Origin: Humisphaera borealis
GTDB taxonomy: Bacteria > Planctomycetota > Phycisphaerae > Tepidisphaerales > Tepidisphaeraceae
Direction of reading: 5' to 3'
Length of the DNA stretch: 64,000 nt
Assembly: GCF_015169395.1 (NCBI RefSeq)
Contig: NZ_CP063458.1
Location: forward strand, 5,580,001 to 5,644,000
Part shown: positions 18,673 to 28,008 of the stretch, one piece after another
Layout of the letters: each line of letters opens with the position of its first letter
How positions within the stretch are numbered: the first letter of the stretch is position 1
Made by a program: the position numbers and the translations under genes
The notes under the pieces: generated by a model
What the model saw: only the letters and a program-made list of their open reading frames with translations
What the model was told of the DNA's origin: nothing
Databases searched by the model: none

Positions 18673-20157
18673 CTACGGGATGATCTCTGAGTGGACCTTC
18701 GGCTCGACGACCGGGAAGGCGTGCTCGGCGAGATCCTGGCCGGCGAGTCGGCGGGCGCGGATCGCTTCGTCGAACATGGCGGGGTCGAACTCGCCTTCCC
18801 ATTTGCTGACGCAGATGGTTGCGATGCCGTTACCGATGAGGTTGGTGATGGCGCGGGCCTCGCTCATGAAGCGGTCTACGCCGACGAGCAGCGCCAGGCC
18901 CGCGACCGGCACCAGGTGTGTACTTTCGAGGGTCGCCGAAAGGGTTACCAGTCCGGCACCGGTGACGGCCGCGGCACCCTTGCTGGTGAGCATGAGGACC
19001 GCCATGACGCCCAGTTGCTGCCCGAGGCTCAATTCGACGCCCAAAGCCTGTGCGATGAACAGGACGGCCATCGAAAGGTAGATGCTGGTTCCGTCGAGGT
19101 TGAACGAGTAGCCGGCGGGAATGACCATGCCGACGATCGCGCGGCTGCAGCCAAGGCGTTCGAGTTTTTCGATCATCCGCGGCAGGGCCGACTCGCTGGA
19201 GCTGGTGCCCAGGACCAGCAGGATTTCCTCCTTGATGTACGCGAGGTACGTCATCAAGCGAAAGCCGAACAGGCGGCAGATGAGTCCGAGGACGACGAAG
19301 ATGAAGATCGCCATCGTCAGGTAGACGCAGACCATCAACTTGGCGAGCGGCAGCAGGGACCCGAGGCCGAACTTGCCGATGGTGTAGGCCATCGCGCCCA
19401 GGGCACCTAGCGGGGCGACCTTCATGATGATCGCGACGATGCGGAACATGACCTCGGTGAGGTTTTCCAACCCGGCGATCAACGGGCTGCAGCGCGGGCC
19501 GAGGCTCGCGATCGCGCAGCCACAGAGTACTGAGAAGACGAGGATCTGAAGAAGGTTTCCGTCGGTGAATGCCTTGAAGATGTTGTTCGGGATGACCGAA
19601 AGGAGGAATTCGACAGTCGTCTGCTTCTTGGCGCCTTCGGCGCTGGCCGGAACTTCCGCGGGCGTCGCAACCGCGACGCGCGGCGCAGGCGCGGTGACGG
19701 GCATCGTGGCAGGGCCAGTGGGTGCCAATGGCGCCTGTGTCGCGCTCGACTGCGTGGAAGGGAGCGTAGCGGGCGCCGTCGTGGACGTACTGCTGGTGAC
19801 GATGCCGTGGCCGGGTTTGGCGATGTTGGCGACCACCATTCCGATCAAGAGTGCGAGCGTGGTGACGACCTCGAAGTAGATCAGCGCCTTGACCCCGACG
19901 CGGCCGACCTTCTTCAGGTTCCCCATGGTGGAGATGCCGACCACGATGGTCAGGAAGATCAGCGGGCCGACCACCATCGTCACCAGCCGGATGAAGCCGT
20001 CGCCGAGCGGCTTCATCGCTTCGCCCCAGGCGGGTTTGACAGCACCGATGACGACGCCAAGTGCGATCGCCGTCAGCACCTGAGCCGTCATGTTCTTATG
20101 GAGTGCCTTTGGCAAGATGGCGGACTCGCGGTTGAGGTGTAGTCGATCGGCCGGCAC
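18673..20157 (-). CDS. DAACS-family dicarboxylate/amino acid:cation symporter
   Basis: This 494-residue membrane transporter belongs to the GltP/DctA group. Diagnostic segments are FIRLVTMVVGPLIFLTIVVGI, the serine-rich re-entrant loop GTSSSESALP, the substrate-site PAGYSFNLDGTSIYLS, and NLIGNGIATICVSKWEG near the end. It should import C4-dicarboxylates or acidic amino acids with sodium or protons. An unusual Thr/Ala/Pro-rich insert of about 60 residues lies between the third and fourth transmembrane helices (about residues 118-175), where family members normally have a short loop. The C-terminal tail of about 35 residues is soluble. Confidence 0.93.
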   Translation of the reverse strand: MPADRLHLNRESAILPKALHKNMTAQVLTAIALGVVIGAVKPAWGEAMKPLGDGFIRLVTMVVGPLIFLTIVVGISTMGNLKKVGRVGVKALIYFEVVTTLALLIGMVVANIAKPGHGIVTSSTSTTAPATLPSTQSSATQAPLAPTGPATMPVTAPAPRVAVATPAEVPASAEGAKKQTTVEFLLSVIPNNIFKAFTDGNLLQILVFSVLCGCAIASLGPRCSPLIAGLENLTEVMFRIVAIIMKVAPLGALGAMAYTIGKFGLGSLLPLAKLMVCVYLTMAIFIFVVLGLICRLFGFRLMTYLAYIKEEILLVLGTSSSESALPRMIEKLERLGCSRAIVGMVIPAGYSFNLDGTSIYLSMAVLFIAQALGVELSLGQQLGVMAVLMLTSKGAAAVTGAGLVTLSATLESTHLVPVAGLALLVGVDRFMSEARAITNLIGNGIATICVSKWEGEFDPAMFDEAIRARRLAGQDLAEHAFPVVEPKVHSEIIP

Positions 20158-20222
20158 GACGATGCCGGGTTAACGACGGGCGGCGGCGCTTTGAATCGGC
20201 AAAGCCGGTCACCGCGAAGCGA

Positions 20223-21038
20223 TCACTGACCCGTGACCTGCTTGAGATATTCGATGCTCTTGCGGGCGATGTGCTCGGCGCCGGGACGGAAATCGAACGC
20301 TTCGACGCTCAGCCAGCCGTCGTAGCCGACTTCTCTCAGGGCGGCGATGATCGGCTCGTACTTGACCTCGCCCATGCCCGGGCCGAGGAGGTTCGGGTCG
20401 TTCACCTGGACGTGGGCGATGTGGCCGGCGGTCTCGCGGATGATCTGCGGGATCGGCTTGGACTCGCTGCTCATCGCCTTGACGTCGAGGTTGATCTGGA
20501 AATTGGGACTGTTCATCCGGCGGACCAGTTGCATGGTCTGCTCGGCGGTGTTGAGGAAGTCGGTCTCCTGCGGGCCGAGCGGTTCCATGGCGAGCGTGAC
20601 GCCAAGCTGGGCAGCCGGGGTAAGGCAGGGTGCGAAGACTTCTTCGGCAAACGCCAGCGCCTGGTCGGTACTCACGCCGGGCAGAAGGTTCCGCTGCTTG
20701 GGCGACCCGATGATCAGCACCTTGCCGCCGAGATCGGCGCAAAGGTGGACCAGCGCGGTGAAGTAGTCGGCGGTCTTCTTGCGAATGTCGGCGTCGGTAT
20801 GGGTGATGTAGAGTCCGGCCGGCTTGACCAGAAGCCAATGCAGGCCGAGGACTTCCATGCCGCGCGACTCGGCCTGGGCTTTGAGTTCCTTGCGGCGATC
20901 GGGGGTGACGAGCTCGGCACGGTCGGCAAGGGTGAACGGAGAGACCTCCAGACCCGTATAGCCAAGTGAATGGGCGAAGGCGCAGGTCTTCTCCCAGGGC
21001 CAGCCTTCGAAGATTTCATTACAGATGGCGAATCGCAC
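20223..21038 (-). CDS. Sugar phosphate isomerase/epimerase-like TIM barrel
   Basis: This is a 271-residue cytoplasmic protein of the xylose-isomerase-like superfamily. Likely metal ligands sit in AMEPLGPQETDF (Glu), INLDVKAM (Asp), HVQVNDPN (His) and the last strand WLSVEAFDF (Glu). The N-terminus MRFAICNEIFEGWPW and GYTGLEVSPF are typical of this group. The reaction is an isomerisation or epimerisation of a sugar or inositol derivative; the substrate is not readable. It stands alone between a transporter and a small membrane protein. Confidence 0.9.
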   Translation of the reverse strand: MRFAICNEIFEGWPWEKTCAFAHSLGYTGLEVSPFTLADRAELVTPDRRKELKAQAESRGMEVLGLHWLLVKPAGLYITHTDADIRKKTADYFTALVHLCADLGGKVLIIGSPKQRNLLPGVSTDQALAFAEEVFAPCLTPAAQLGVTLAMEPLGPQETDFLNTAEQTMQLVRRMNSPNFQINLDVKAMSSESKPIPQIIRETAGHIAHVQVNDPNLLGPGMGEVKYEPIIAALREVGYDGWLSVEAFDFRPGAEHIARKSIEYLKQVTGQ

Positions 21039-21313
21039 GTAAGGTGTCCTCGCGGTGTGTTGGTCCTGGCGGACGTCGTTCTCAGAGGTAAGGCCTGAGT
21101 TTTGCTCTCTTCCGGGGCGTCAGACTACCCTCCGCCGCCGCGATGGCAAGGCGTAGCGCCGGATTGTTGTCGGACCGGATTGTCCTTCGGTGCCACACGC
21201 GGGAATCGCGATCCTGCGGGCGGCCTGGTCGAATCCGGAATCGGCGAGCAGGATTGATGGAAGCCGAGGCGGGTGCGGCGCAACTAACTTGAGGACAACC
21301 AGGCTTAACTACT

Positions 21314-21685
21314 ATGGAACAGCGTGCTTTCGGACATTGGTTTTTGGCGGTCATCTTTTGTGCCGCCTCGGCTGCATTCGCGTACTCGGTCGGCCATCAG
21401 GCCGGGGAGCGCGACGCGCAGGAAGCGCTGGATCGGTCCGCCACCGAGCGCCGCCTGGCGTCGATCGTGAATCGCGACCAGGAACTGTACATGGGGGACT
21501 ACGCCTTCCCGATGGAGGGGGACTACGAGTCCACCTTGCAATCCCCCGTTGAACACCCCGTGCAAACCTGCCCGACGAACCGCCCGGAGGGCGCCGGCCA
21601 TATGGCGGCCGATCGGGACGTGGTCGAACCGGCAGTCGCTGACGAAGCGACCGATCCGGTACAGACCACTCGTCCGCTGCCTTAA
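21314..21685 (+). CDS. Small single-pass membrane protein, unknown function
   Basis: This 123-residue frame starts with one hydrophobic segment (FLAVIFCAASAAFAYSVGHQAG, about residues 9-30) and continues with an acidic, polar, proline-containing tail. I recognise no domain. Its stop overlaps the stop of the large esterase on the other strand by four bases, a common tail-to-tail arrangement. Composition is plausible for a real gene, but no motif confirms it. Confidence 0.5.
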   Translation: MEQRAFGHWFLAVIFCAASAAFAYSVGHQAGERDAQEALDRSATERRLASIVNRDQELYMGDYAFPMEGDYESTLQSPVEHPVQTCPTNRPEGAGHMAADRDVVEPAVADEATDPVQTTRPLP

Positions 21686-23829
21686 CGTGCGTCGCGGAGT
21701 TGCACACGGTCGTTGCCCCAGCCGAGTTTAAGGCTGACGTCCGTGGGGTAGCTCCAGGCGGCAGCCGGCTGGGACTGCTCCCGATAGATCCGGACCTTCG
21801 ATCGTTCGGCCGCCATCGCGACCGCAGTGGGAATGTCGAGCACTTGAAGAACGTTGAGCAGGTCCGGGCCATTGCCGCCCTGGTCGTGGGTGGTCGGCAA
21901 GTGCCAGAGGTCGAGCCGTGCGATGTCGGGCTCGAATAGTGATGCGTAGAGGGCGATGCCGGCCATCCTGTCCTGTCCTTGAAGCCAGATTTTGGCACCC
22001 TTCATCCGGGGCAGACTGCGAACCGCCTGGATGGTTCGACGTACATCCCATACCCGCATGCCGTCGAGCGGTTCGCCGAGCAGGCTGAATCGCCGGGCGA
22101 GGTGGGTGAGTCGTTTTTCGTCGCCGCTCCATGCGGTCGGCCCGATGCCACGAACGGCAACATAGGCCATCGCCCACTTGGTGCCCTTAAGCATCTTCAT
22201 TGTCGATTCGATCTCACCCGGGATTGCATCAGGCAGCGTCAGGTCCTTGAGGCCGGCGAACGAAGGCTTGTACGTCGCAAGGGACGTCTCCCAGAGCTTC
22301 TGGTCGACGACGTTCACAACAACAAGATCGGGCTCGGCGACCTGTGCACCGATCGCGACATAAAGCCGAAGCGGGACGTGCTGTTGGCTTTCGATCTCGA
22401 AGCCGTGCAGCTCGACGCCGTTGGATGTCTCGGAGAACAGGTGCTTCGGAACTGCAGGTTTGTCGTCTGCGGGCCAGGCGGCGAACGTCTTTGCCTTTAA
22501 TGCTGTTAGCCACTGTTCGCGTTGTCGGGCCCAACCGGCGGCATCGGTCGGCATCGCGGGCGGGGGTGCCTTGGCGACGAATGTCTCCTGAATCCGGGTG
22601 TTGCGCTGATCGGCCGGTAGCTCTTTGAAAACCTTAAGCTGCTCGGGCTCGAAGAACTTGCTGGCGAAGTTGGGAACAGGTTCCAGGTCATTGCGGAGCC
22701 ACCGATTGAACCACTTGATCGCCGGCACCTGCAGCTCCTGGGTATCTTTGTGCGGGCCTTCGGTGATCAGCAGTCCCAGCTTATCGGCGGCGCCCTCGAG
22801 CTGGTAAATCCGACGCACCTGCTGGTGCAGCCGCACGACGCCGTCGAGCGGAAAGATGCTGTCCTTGTCGGTGTTGCTGAGCAGGAGCGGCCTGGGCGAA
22901 ATCAGCGCCGCGACTTTCGCGAAGTCCCACCGGTAGGTGTTGACCATGAACATGCAGTCGCAGTGTCCTTCGATGACGCCGTCAACGACGTGGTTCTGCA
23001 TGTCGGTGATGCCGGCGACGGGGACGGCGACCTTGATGCGGGTGTCGATCGCGGCCGTCCACCAGCTGTACGCACCGCCACCCGACCTGCCGGTGATGCC
23101 GAACTTTGTGGCATCGACCTCGGGGCGGGTTTCCAGGTAGTCCAGGGCCCTGATGGCATTCCACGCCTCGACGCCGGCCGGCGTGTGGCCGCGGCTGATC
23201 CACCACCACATTTTCTCGCGGTGCAGACCGTGATGGATTCCCTGGATCTCGCCGAGTTGCAGCGTGTCGATGACGAAGCTGACGTAGCCGTTGCGAGCGA
23301 ACCAGGCCGGATGATGCTGGTAACTGGTCTTCGATCCGTATGAGACGCCGTCCTTCACGACGTTTCCGTGGCCACAGACGTAGAGAATCGCAGGCGCTTT
23401 CGCCTTGAGATGCTTCGGAATGTAGAGGTTGCCGGTGACGTAGAGTCCGGGCATCGACTGGAACTGGATTTTCTCGACGGTGAAGTCTGGATGATCCAGC
23501 GTGCCCGTGGTGACGGCTTTGAGATCTGTCCGCGGCGGCTCCGGCCAGAGACCGAGCATCTCCTTGAGTTCCTGCCGGTACTGCTCCTTATGGCTTTTCC
23601 AGTGTTCTGCGCTGGTGACTTCAGCCAGGCATCGTTCGGAAAGCTCGCGGGTTCGTTGCTCGAAGTACTTCTCGAGCAGGTGGTCGCCGGGCAGTGGGCT
23701 CGCCGGAAGCCGGCCGTACTGGCGCGCGGGTTGAGTGGCTGGCGGTACGGGGGATTGCGCACTCGTCGGGTGATTCGGAAGAATCAGAAGAAGCAGCATG
23801 CACGAGACGGCCAGGGCGATGCTTCGCAT
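21682..23829 (-). CDS. Large exported acetyl-xylan-esterase-like hydrolase with two hydrolase halves
   Basis: This 715-residue protein has a signal peptide (ALAVSCMLLLLILP, residues 5-18). The first half is an alpha/beta hydrolase similar to carbohydrate esterases: GNLYIPKHL, CGHGN, and the nucleophile elbow GRSGGGAYSWW, with an acid-containing LLLSNTDKDSIFP and a probable catalytic His in EGPHKDTQE. The second half, from about residue 450, also looks hydrolase-like but has only WLQGQDRMAG where a nucleophile elbow would be, so it may be catalytically inactive. Substrate is unknown. A GGAGGA ribosome-binding site precedes the start. Confidence 0.88.
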   Translation of the reverse strand: MRSIALAVSCMLLLLILPNHPTSAQSPVPPATQPARQYGRLPASPLPGDHLLEKYFEQRTRELSERCLAEVTSAEHWKSHKEQYRQELKEMLGLWPEPPRTDLKAVTTGTLDHPDFTVEKIQFQSMPGLYVTGNLYIPKHLKAKAPAILYVCGHGNVVKDGVSYGSKTSYQHHPAWFARNGYVSFVIDTLQLGEIQGIHHGLHREKMWWWISRGHTPAGVEAWNAIRALDYLETRPEVDATKFGITGRSGGGAYSWWTAAIDTRIKVAVPVAGITDMQNHVVDGVIEGHCDCMFMVNTYRWDFAKVAALISPRPLLLSNTDKDSIFPLDGVVRLHQQVRRIYQLEGAADKLGLLITEGPHKDTQELQVPAIKWFNRWLRNDLEPVPNFASKFFEPEQLKVFKELPADQRNTRIQETFVAKAPPPAMPTDAAGWARQREQWLTALKAKTFAAWPADDKPAVPKHLFSETSNGVELHGFEIESQQHVPLRLYVAIGAQVAEPDLVVVNVVDQKLWETSLATYKPSFAGLKDLTLPDAIPGEIESTMKMLKGTKWAMAYVAVRGIGPTAWSGDEKRLTHLARRFSLLGEPLDGMRVWDVRRTIQAVRSLPRMKGAKIWLQGQDRMAGIALYASLFEPDIARLDLWHLPTTHDQGGNGPDLLNVLQVLDIPTAVAMAAERSKVRIYREQSQPAAAWSYPTDVSLKLGWGNDRVQLRDAR

Positions 23830-23997
23830 GATCAGGAGTCCTCCGCGAACAAAGTGAAGCCGACAGGCGCTTCGGCAGACGTGCGTACGATTTTGCTCTG
23901 CCTGTTGTACGCTCGCGATGGCACGATGTGGAAGCGGGGCGGCGCGGACTGCCTGTTGTTTAGCCTGAAATGATCAACCCAAGTAGACCGGTGCCAA

Positions 23998-24345
23998 ATG
24001 CTGCCGAGACGGACCGAACTGCCACTCCTGCTGCGAACGCCGACGAAGTTTGTCGGCCGTTACTGGCTACCGCTGCTGATTCTGCTGATCGGGGCGACCG
24101 CCGATGCCATCACGACGCATGCCAACTCGGTCGCTTATGGAGCCGGGATCGAAGTGCACCCGGTACAGCGGTGGATGTTTGAGCTTGTTGGAAACGACGT
24201 TGGTGTTCCGCTGGCCAAGTGCCTTCAGGTCGGATTCGTCGTTTTTGTCGCGGCGATCTGGAAGAGGTGGTGCCCGTGGGTACTCGGCGGGTGCGGCGGA
24301 CTCTATGGCCTGGCCGCCGCGAGCAACCACTTTCTGTGGCTCTGA
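23998..24345 (+). CDS. Small multi-pass membrane protein (DUF5658-like)
   Basis: This 115-residue protein has three predicted membrane segments (PLLILLIGATADAI, LQVGFVVFVAAIWK, GCGGLYGLAAASNHFLWL). The arrangement of an Asp-Ala-x-x-Thr segment followed by Gly-x-Glu-x-x-Pro in the first loop resembles the DUF5658 family, whose role is unknown. It lies divergent from the large esterase and convergent with the propeller protein, with a 24-base gap to the latter's stop. Confidence 0.7.
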   Translation: MLPRRTELPLLLRTPTKFVGRYWLPLLILLIGATADAITTHANSVAYGAGIEVHPVQRWMFELVGNDVGVPLAKCLQVGFVVFVAAIWKRWCPWVLGGCGGLYGLAAASNHFLWL

Positions 24346-24368
24346 GCGAGTGTCCGTCTTCCTGGGCG

Positions 24369-26267
24369 TCAGTCTTCCCGGGCGTCGTCGCCTTCGGGTT
24401 TTGCGATGTGTTTGCCGGCTGGCGTCTCATGCAGGCCCATTCCCAGCCCGACCTTCTCGCGGTAGACGCGCGAGGAAACGCCCTGAGGTTTCGCGCGGAG
24501 CAACGTAACGCGTTTGCCGCCGAATTCCGCGACGTAGAGATGGCCGTTCACCGGGTGCTGGACGAGGTCGAGCGGATCGGCGAATCCGAAAAGTCCGTCG
24601 ATGCCGGTGACCATTTCGCCGAAGGAGCCGTCGCGGCCGGGCAGGAACAGACAGACGTCCTTGCCGCCGGAGTAGCGGCAAACCATCAGCGCGCCGTCGA
24701 TGGGCAAAGTGCGGCCGGAACCCTTGTATTCGATGATGCCGCAGGGCGAGATGTTGCTGCCGAACTCGGCGACAGGCGGTTTCCAGCGCGACTGCGGCAG
24801 GATGCCCACCGGATAGCGATTGACCTCGATCGGATCGATCCCGTCGGTGGGATTTCCGCCCATTAACACGTATTCGCCGCGGGAAGGATTGGGATGTCCG
24901 TAGTACCGGCCGGGCTCGATCCGCGCCAGGTGGTCAGGAATGGTTAGACGAACGTTGTGCAGGGCAGGGATGTCGCGCTTGGGCGACTCCGGCGTGTTAC
25001 CGCCGGCCGCCGAACCATTGATCGGCGCCATGAGCTTGCCGTCGCGCGTCCAGACCAGGTCGTACGCGTTGCGGACGCCGGATGCGTAGACGGTGACAGG
25101 GGCACCCGGCGCGAACGGGTTGTACGGACCGCCACCGTCATCGGTACGGATATCGATCGTCCTCTGGCCGATCGCAGCCAGGTCGATCCGCATGACGCAA
25201 GCCGACAGCTTGCGCTCGGGGCGATTGCCCCAGGTGGCGTCGGCATCGCCCATGGCGCTGTTGCTACCGTTCGGCAGGTACAGCGCGCCGTCCGGCCCGA
25301 ACGCCGGTTGGTTGTTGAGGTGGTCCCGCGCCGCACGCGGGAAGCCCACCAGTACGTCCTGGTAATGATCGAGCGTCGCGCCTGTGAGGCGGCTCAGCTT
25401 GCCGGTCCAGTCGTCGGCAGCGGTACGCGTGGACTGTCCGTGACTGACATAGAGGACCGGTGCACCAGGCGTACTGTCGGGGTCGAAGCAGATGCCGGTA
25501 ATCAATCGATCGCCGCCGTTGGCGCGATGCACCGTCTCGATGACGTCGACTGAGGCGATCGTGCCATCGCTGTGGAGCGAACAGCGCAGGAGGTCGCCGG
25601 TGTAGGTGGCCGCGTAGAGGTCGCCATCGGGGCCGACCGCGACGGCGGTGTACATGCGACCCGCGGTGAGCGGCAGTTCGATCTTCTCGAACGCCACCGG
25701 CATCGTCGATGCTTCGCCTGCGCCACCGGTGGTGAAACCGGTTCTGAACGGTTTGAACGAAGCGCCCGCGGTATCCTTCAGCGCGGGGAGAATCTCGAAG
25801 CGGTAATACGTGTTTGGCGACAGGGCCTGCTCGGGCTGCAAGACCAGCGCGTCGCCGGCGGCGGACGTGTTCACCCTGGCGGGCACAATCCAACTGTCGA
25901 GCTTGCGAATCAGGCGCACGGACCCGGAGTTCACAGTGGCGGCGTCAACCACGTACCCGGCGTTGGGAAGCATGACGTCAACGGCGATGAAGCTGTTGCA
26001 GGAGATGACCCCTTCGGACGGGTTGGGCCTGGCCGTCGTCACGAAAGGGTGTTCAAGCTTGGCATAGCCGGGAACGACATTGTTCAGGACGGAGGTCTTG
26101 ATGCCCGAACCGCGCAAATAGAACAGGAAGGGGGCGACGATCAGGGACAATGCCAGTAGCACCGCAAGCGCTGCGATCCATAGCTTGCGTCGACGACCAC
26201 CGGTACGGGTCGGCTGTTCCCGCCCTTTTGAGGATTCGTCAGGTTTGCTTGGACTAAAGGCGGTCAT
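24369..26267 (-). CDS. Membrane-anchored Ig-like/beta-propeller protein (glucose/sorbosone dehydrogenase-like)
   Basis: The start at 26267 (MTAFSPSK) is preferred; the upstream frame is unlikely to be coding. A Lys/Arg-rich cytoplasmic segment of about 35 residues precedes a single membrane anchor (LWIAALAVLLALSLIVAPFLFYL). An Ig-like Big_5-type domain follows, with TYYRFEILPALKDTAG. A beta-propeller then starts around MYTAVAVGPDGDLYAATYTGDLLR and continues with GPDGALYLPNGSN, SGVRNAYDLVWTRDGKL and NGHLYVAEFGGKRV, typical of the PQQ-type GSDH fold. It may oxidise sugars or simply bind ligands; no haem motif is present. Confidence 0.83.
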   Translation of the reverse strand: MTAFSPSKPDESSKGREQPTRTGGRRRKLWIAALAVLLALSLIVAPFLFYLRGSGIKTSVLNNVVPGYAKLEHPFVTTARPNPSEGVISCNSFIAVDVMLPNAGYVVDAATVNSGSVRLIRKLDSWIVPARVNTSAAGDALVLQPEQALSPNTYYRFEILPALKDTAGASFKPFRTGFTTGGAGEASTMPVAFEKIELPLTAGRMYTAVAVGPDGDLYAATYTGDLLRCSLHSDGTIASVDVIETVHRANGGDRLITGICFDPDSTPGAPVLYVSHGQSTRTAADDWTGKLSRLTGATLDHYQDVLVGFPRAARDHLNNQPAFGPDGALYLPNGSNSAMGDADATWGNRPERKLSACVMRIDLAAIGQRTIDIRTDDGGGPYNPFAPGAPVTVYASGVRNAYDLVWTRDGKLMAPINGSAAGGNTPESPKRDIPALHNVRLTIPDHLARIEPGRYYGHPNPSRGEYVLMGGNPTDGIDPIEVNRYPVGILPQSRWKPPVAEFGSNISPCGIIEYKGSGRTLPIDGALMVCRYSGGKDVCLFLPGRDGSFGEMVTGIDGLFGFADPLDLVQHPVNGHLYVAEFGGKRVTLLRAKPQGVSSRVYREKVGLGMGLHETPAGKHIAKPEGDDARED

Positions 26268-26370
26268 GAAGGACTCAGATACAAGACGCACTCCTGGCAA
26301 CGGAACCAGAGCCGATACACACCGGCTGGAGGGCGACACCTGATTATCGGACTTTCGGGCCTTCCAAGTC

Positions 26371-26406
26371 CATGTGAGATTCACATGTTCCCGAGAAAAT
26401 CTCGGG
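26371..26406 (-). terminator. Two adjacent hairpins downstream of the methyltransferase gene
   Basis: CATGTGA-GAT-TCACATG (26371-26387) and CCCGAGA-AAA-TCTCGGG (26390-26406) are perfect small hairpins. They lie 90 to 125 bases after the methyltransferase stop on its downstream side, so they probably end that transcript, though a clear U-tract is missing. Confidence 0.6.
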
Positions 26407-26496
26407 CACTCGAGCTAGCGGAACTCCAGTTGCCTGTGCGACTTGATCGCCGACGTCTGCCTGACCGGGACGCTACTCGCGATGGAGGCGCGCCTC

Positions 26497-27312
26497 TCAT
26501 TTCGAAGGCACATCGCCTGCCGGTTTTGAAGTCGGGCGCGAAGGGTCGGGTTTCTCGAACACGAGCAAATGCTGTTGAGGAAGACCTTTTACATTCTCAA
26601 CAAAGCGCAACCCGACGGACTGCATCTCAAGCCGCGCCTGCGCCTCGCTCATTTTATGGAGCGGCTTTATGAAGACGCGAGGGTCCTCGGCGCGGTACTC
26701 AATCTGAATCACTCTTCCGCCAGGCTTGAGCGACTTAACGATGGCAACCATCATTTCCTGCGGATATTCGAACTCGTGATAAGCATCGACGAACAGAACC
26801 ACATCCACGCCGCCTTCCGGAAGCTTCGGATCGCTCTCCGCGCCGAGCACCGGCTCTACGTTTTTGACCCCCTTCTCCTTCGACTTCTTCCCAATGATGG
26901 CAAGCATTTCCGGCTGGATGTCGACGGCGAGCACCCGGCCCTGTGGCACCTTCTCGGCGATGCGGAAGCTGAAGTATCCCGAGCCTGCCCCAATGTCCGC
27001 CACGACGTCGGTGGGCTTGAGGTTCATCAGCTCGATCGCCTGGCGGGGACGCTCTTCCTTCTCGCGTTCCGGCCGTTCGAGCCAGTCGGCGCCCAGATGG
27101 CCCATCACCTTGGCGATTTCCCGCCCGTGGTACACCTTCCCGATGCCATCGATCGAAGGTTTCCGGGTCGTGTAGGCCGGCTGGGTCGCCGGTCGAGTGG
27201 CGGGGGCCGCGGGCTCGGCGGCTACCGCAACGATCCACCCCGCCCAAAGGCTCGTGACCGCAGCAGCAATCGAGCATACGCGCAAAGCGGAAAGGTGTAG
27301 TTTCGATGGCAT
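26497..27312 (-). CDS. Exported class I SAM-dependent methyltransferase
   Basis: This 271-residue protein has a clear methyltransferase core: motif I VVADIGAGSGYFSF, motif II GRVLAVDIQPEM, VVLFVDAYHEFEYPQEM, and LKPGGRVIQIEYRAEDPR. A signal peptide precedes it (CSIAAAVTSLWAGWIVAVAAEPAAP), with a Thr/Ala/Pro spacer of about 30 residues. An exported SAM enzyme is odd because SAM is cytoplasmic. Similar exported-methyltransferase annotations occur in Planctomycetota and may reflect their cell plan or a lipid-linked location; I cannot resolve it from sequence. Confidence 0.88.
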   Translation of the reverse strand: MPSKLHLSALRVCSIAAAVTSLWAGWIVAVAAEPAAPATRPATQPAYTTRKPSIDGIGKVYHGREIAKVMGHLGADWLERPEREKEERPRQAIELMNLKPTDVVADIGAGSGYFSFRIAEKVPQGRVLAVDIQPEMLAIIGKKSKEKGVKNVEPVLGAESDPKLPEGGVDVVLFVDAYHEFEYPQEMMVAIVKSLKPGGRVIQIEYRAEDPRVFIKPLHKMSEAQARLEMQSVGLRFVENVKGLPQQHLLVFEKPDPSRPTSKPAGDVPSK

Positions 27313-27554
27313 CTGTACACTTTATCCACTTATCCCACATCCAGACAGTCTTTCATCCCGCGACACAAATACGCGTTGTGTCTACAAAAGTACGTCGCGT
27401 GAGATCACACGGATAGGGATTGCCCGAATGCCTGTTTTTTGGCTACACATAAGGTGAAACGACGCTTACACTACGGCGCGAGCCTTGCACCTCGGCTCAT
27501 GTGTGGTGTTTTGAATCTGAATAGGAGCCGCCCTGACGGCGGCGAAAGTGAACT

Positions 27555-27806
27555 ATGGCAAAACGTGCAGTCATTCGGTTGCAGCTCGACGTCGCGGCAA
27601 AACAGCAGCTCGACAAGCTTTGTGAGCGACGCGGTATGACCCAGATTGCCGTTCTTTCGCGCCTCGTGAAGTGGTTCGGCCGGCAGGATGAAGTGGTCCA
27701 AGCCTCCGTCCTCGGACTCCTCTCCGATGAAATGCTGGGTGACCTGTCACAAGTCCTTCTCAAGCGACTTGCGGCAATCAGCGAATCTCACCGCAAAGGT
27801 GAGTAG
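27555..27806 (+). CDS. Small ribbon-helix-helix-like DNA-binding protein
   Basis: This 83-residue protein begins AKRAVIRLQLDVAAKQQLDKLCERRGMTQIAVLSRLVKWF. That resembles a strand-helix-helix DNA-binding domain like those of antitoxins and small repressors. The remaining 40 residues are helical. No partner toxin gene is adjacent. A hairpin-type terminator follows at 27851. It may be a regulator, but the target cannot be read. Confidence 0.75.
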   Translation: MAKRAVIRLQLDVAAKQQLDKLCERRGMTQIAVLSRLVKWFGRQDEVVQASVLGLLSDEMLGDLSQVLLKRLAAISESHRKGE

Positions 27807-27850
27807 GCGAGCGTCCAGGTTTCGTTCCTAATTCAGCGATCAGGTCACTG

Positions 27851-27878
27851 CCGCGAACCGGACTCATCCGGCTCGCGG
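27851..27878 (+). terminator. Hairpin after the RHH-like gene
   Basis: CCGCGAACCGGA pairs with TCCGGCTCGCGG across a four-base loop, with one mismatch. It is followed by a T-containing stretch (TGGTTCTATTTG), weaker than a classic U-tract. It sits 45 bases after the stop codon. Confidence 0.65.
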
Positions 27879-28008
27879 TGGTTCTATTTGGGGTGGTCTA
27901 ACGCGAGGTTCTGCAGGTCGGTTGGCCTGATGCCAGCCGATCCTGATTTCTCACCTTTGGCCAGCCCGGCGGCTTTCACGAGATTCGCCGCTGAGGTAAA
28001 AGTCGGCG

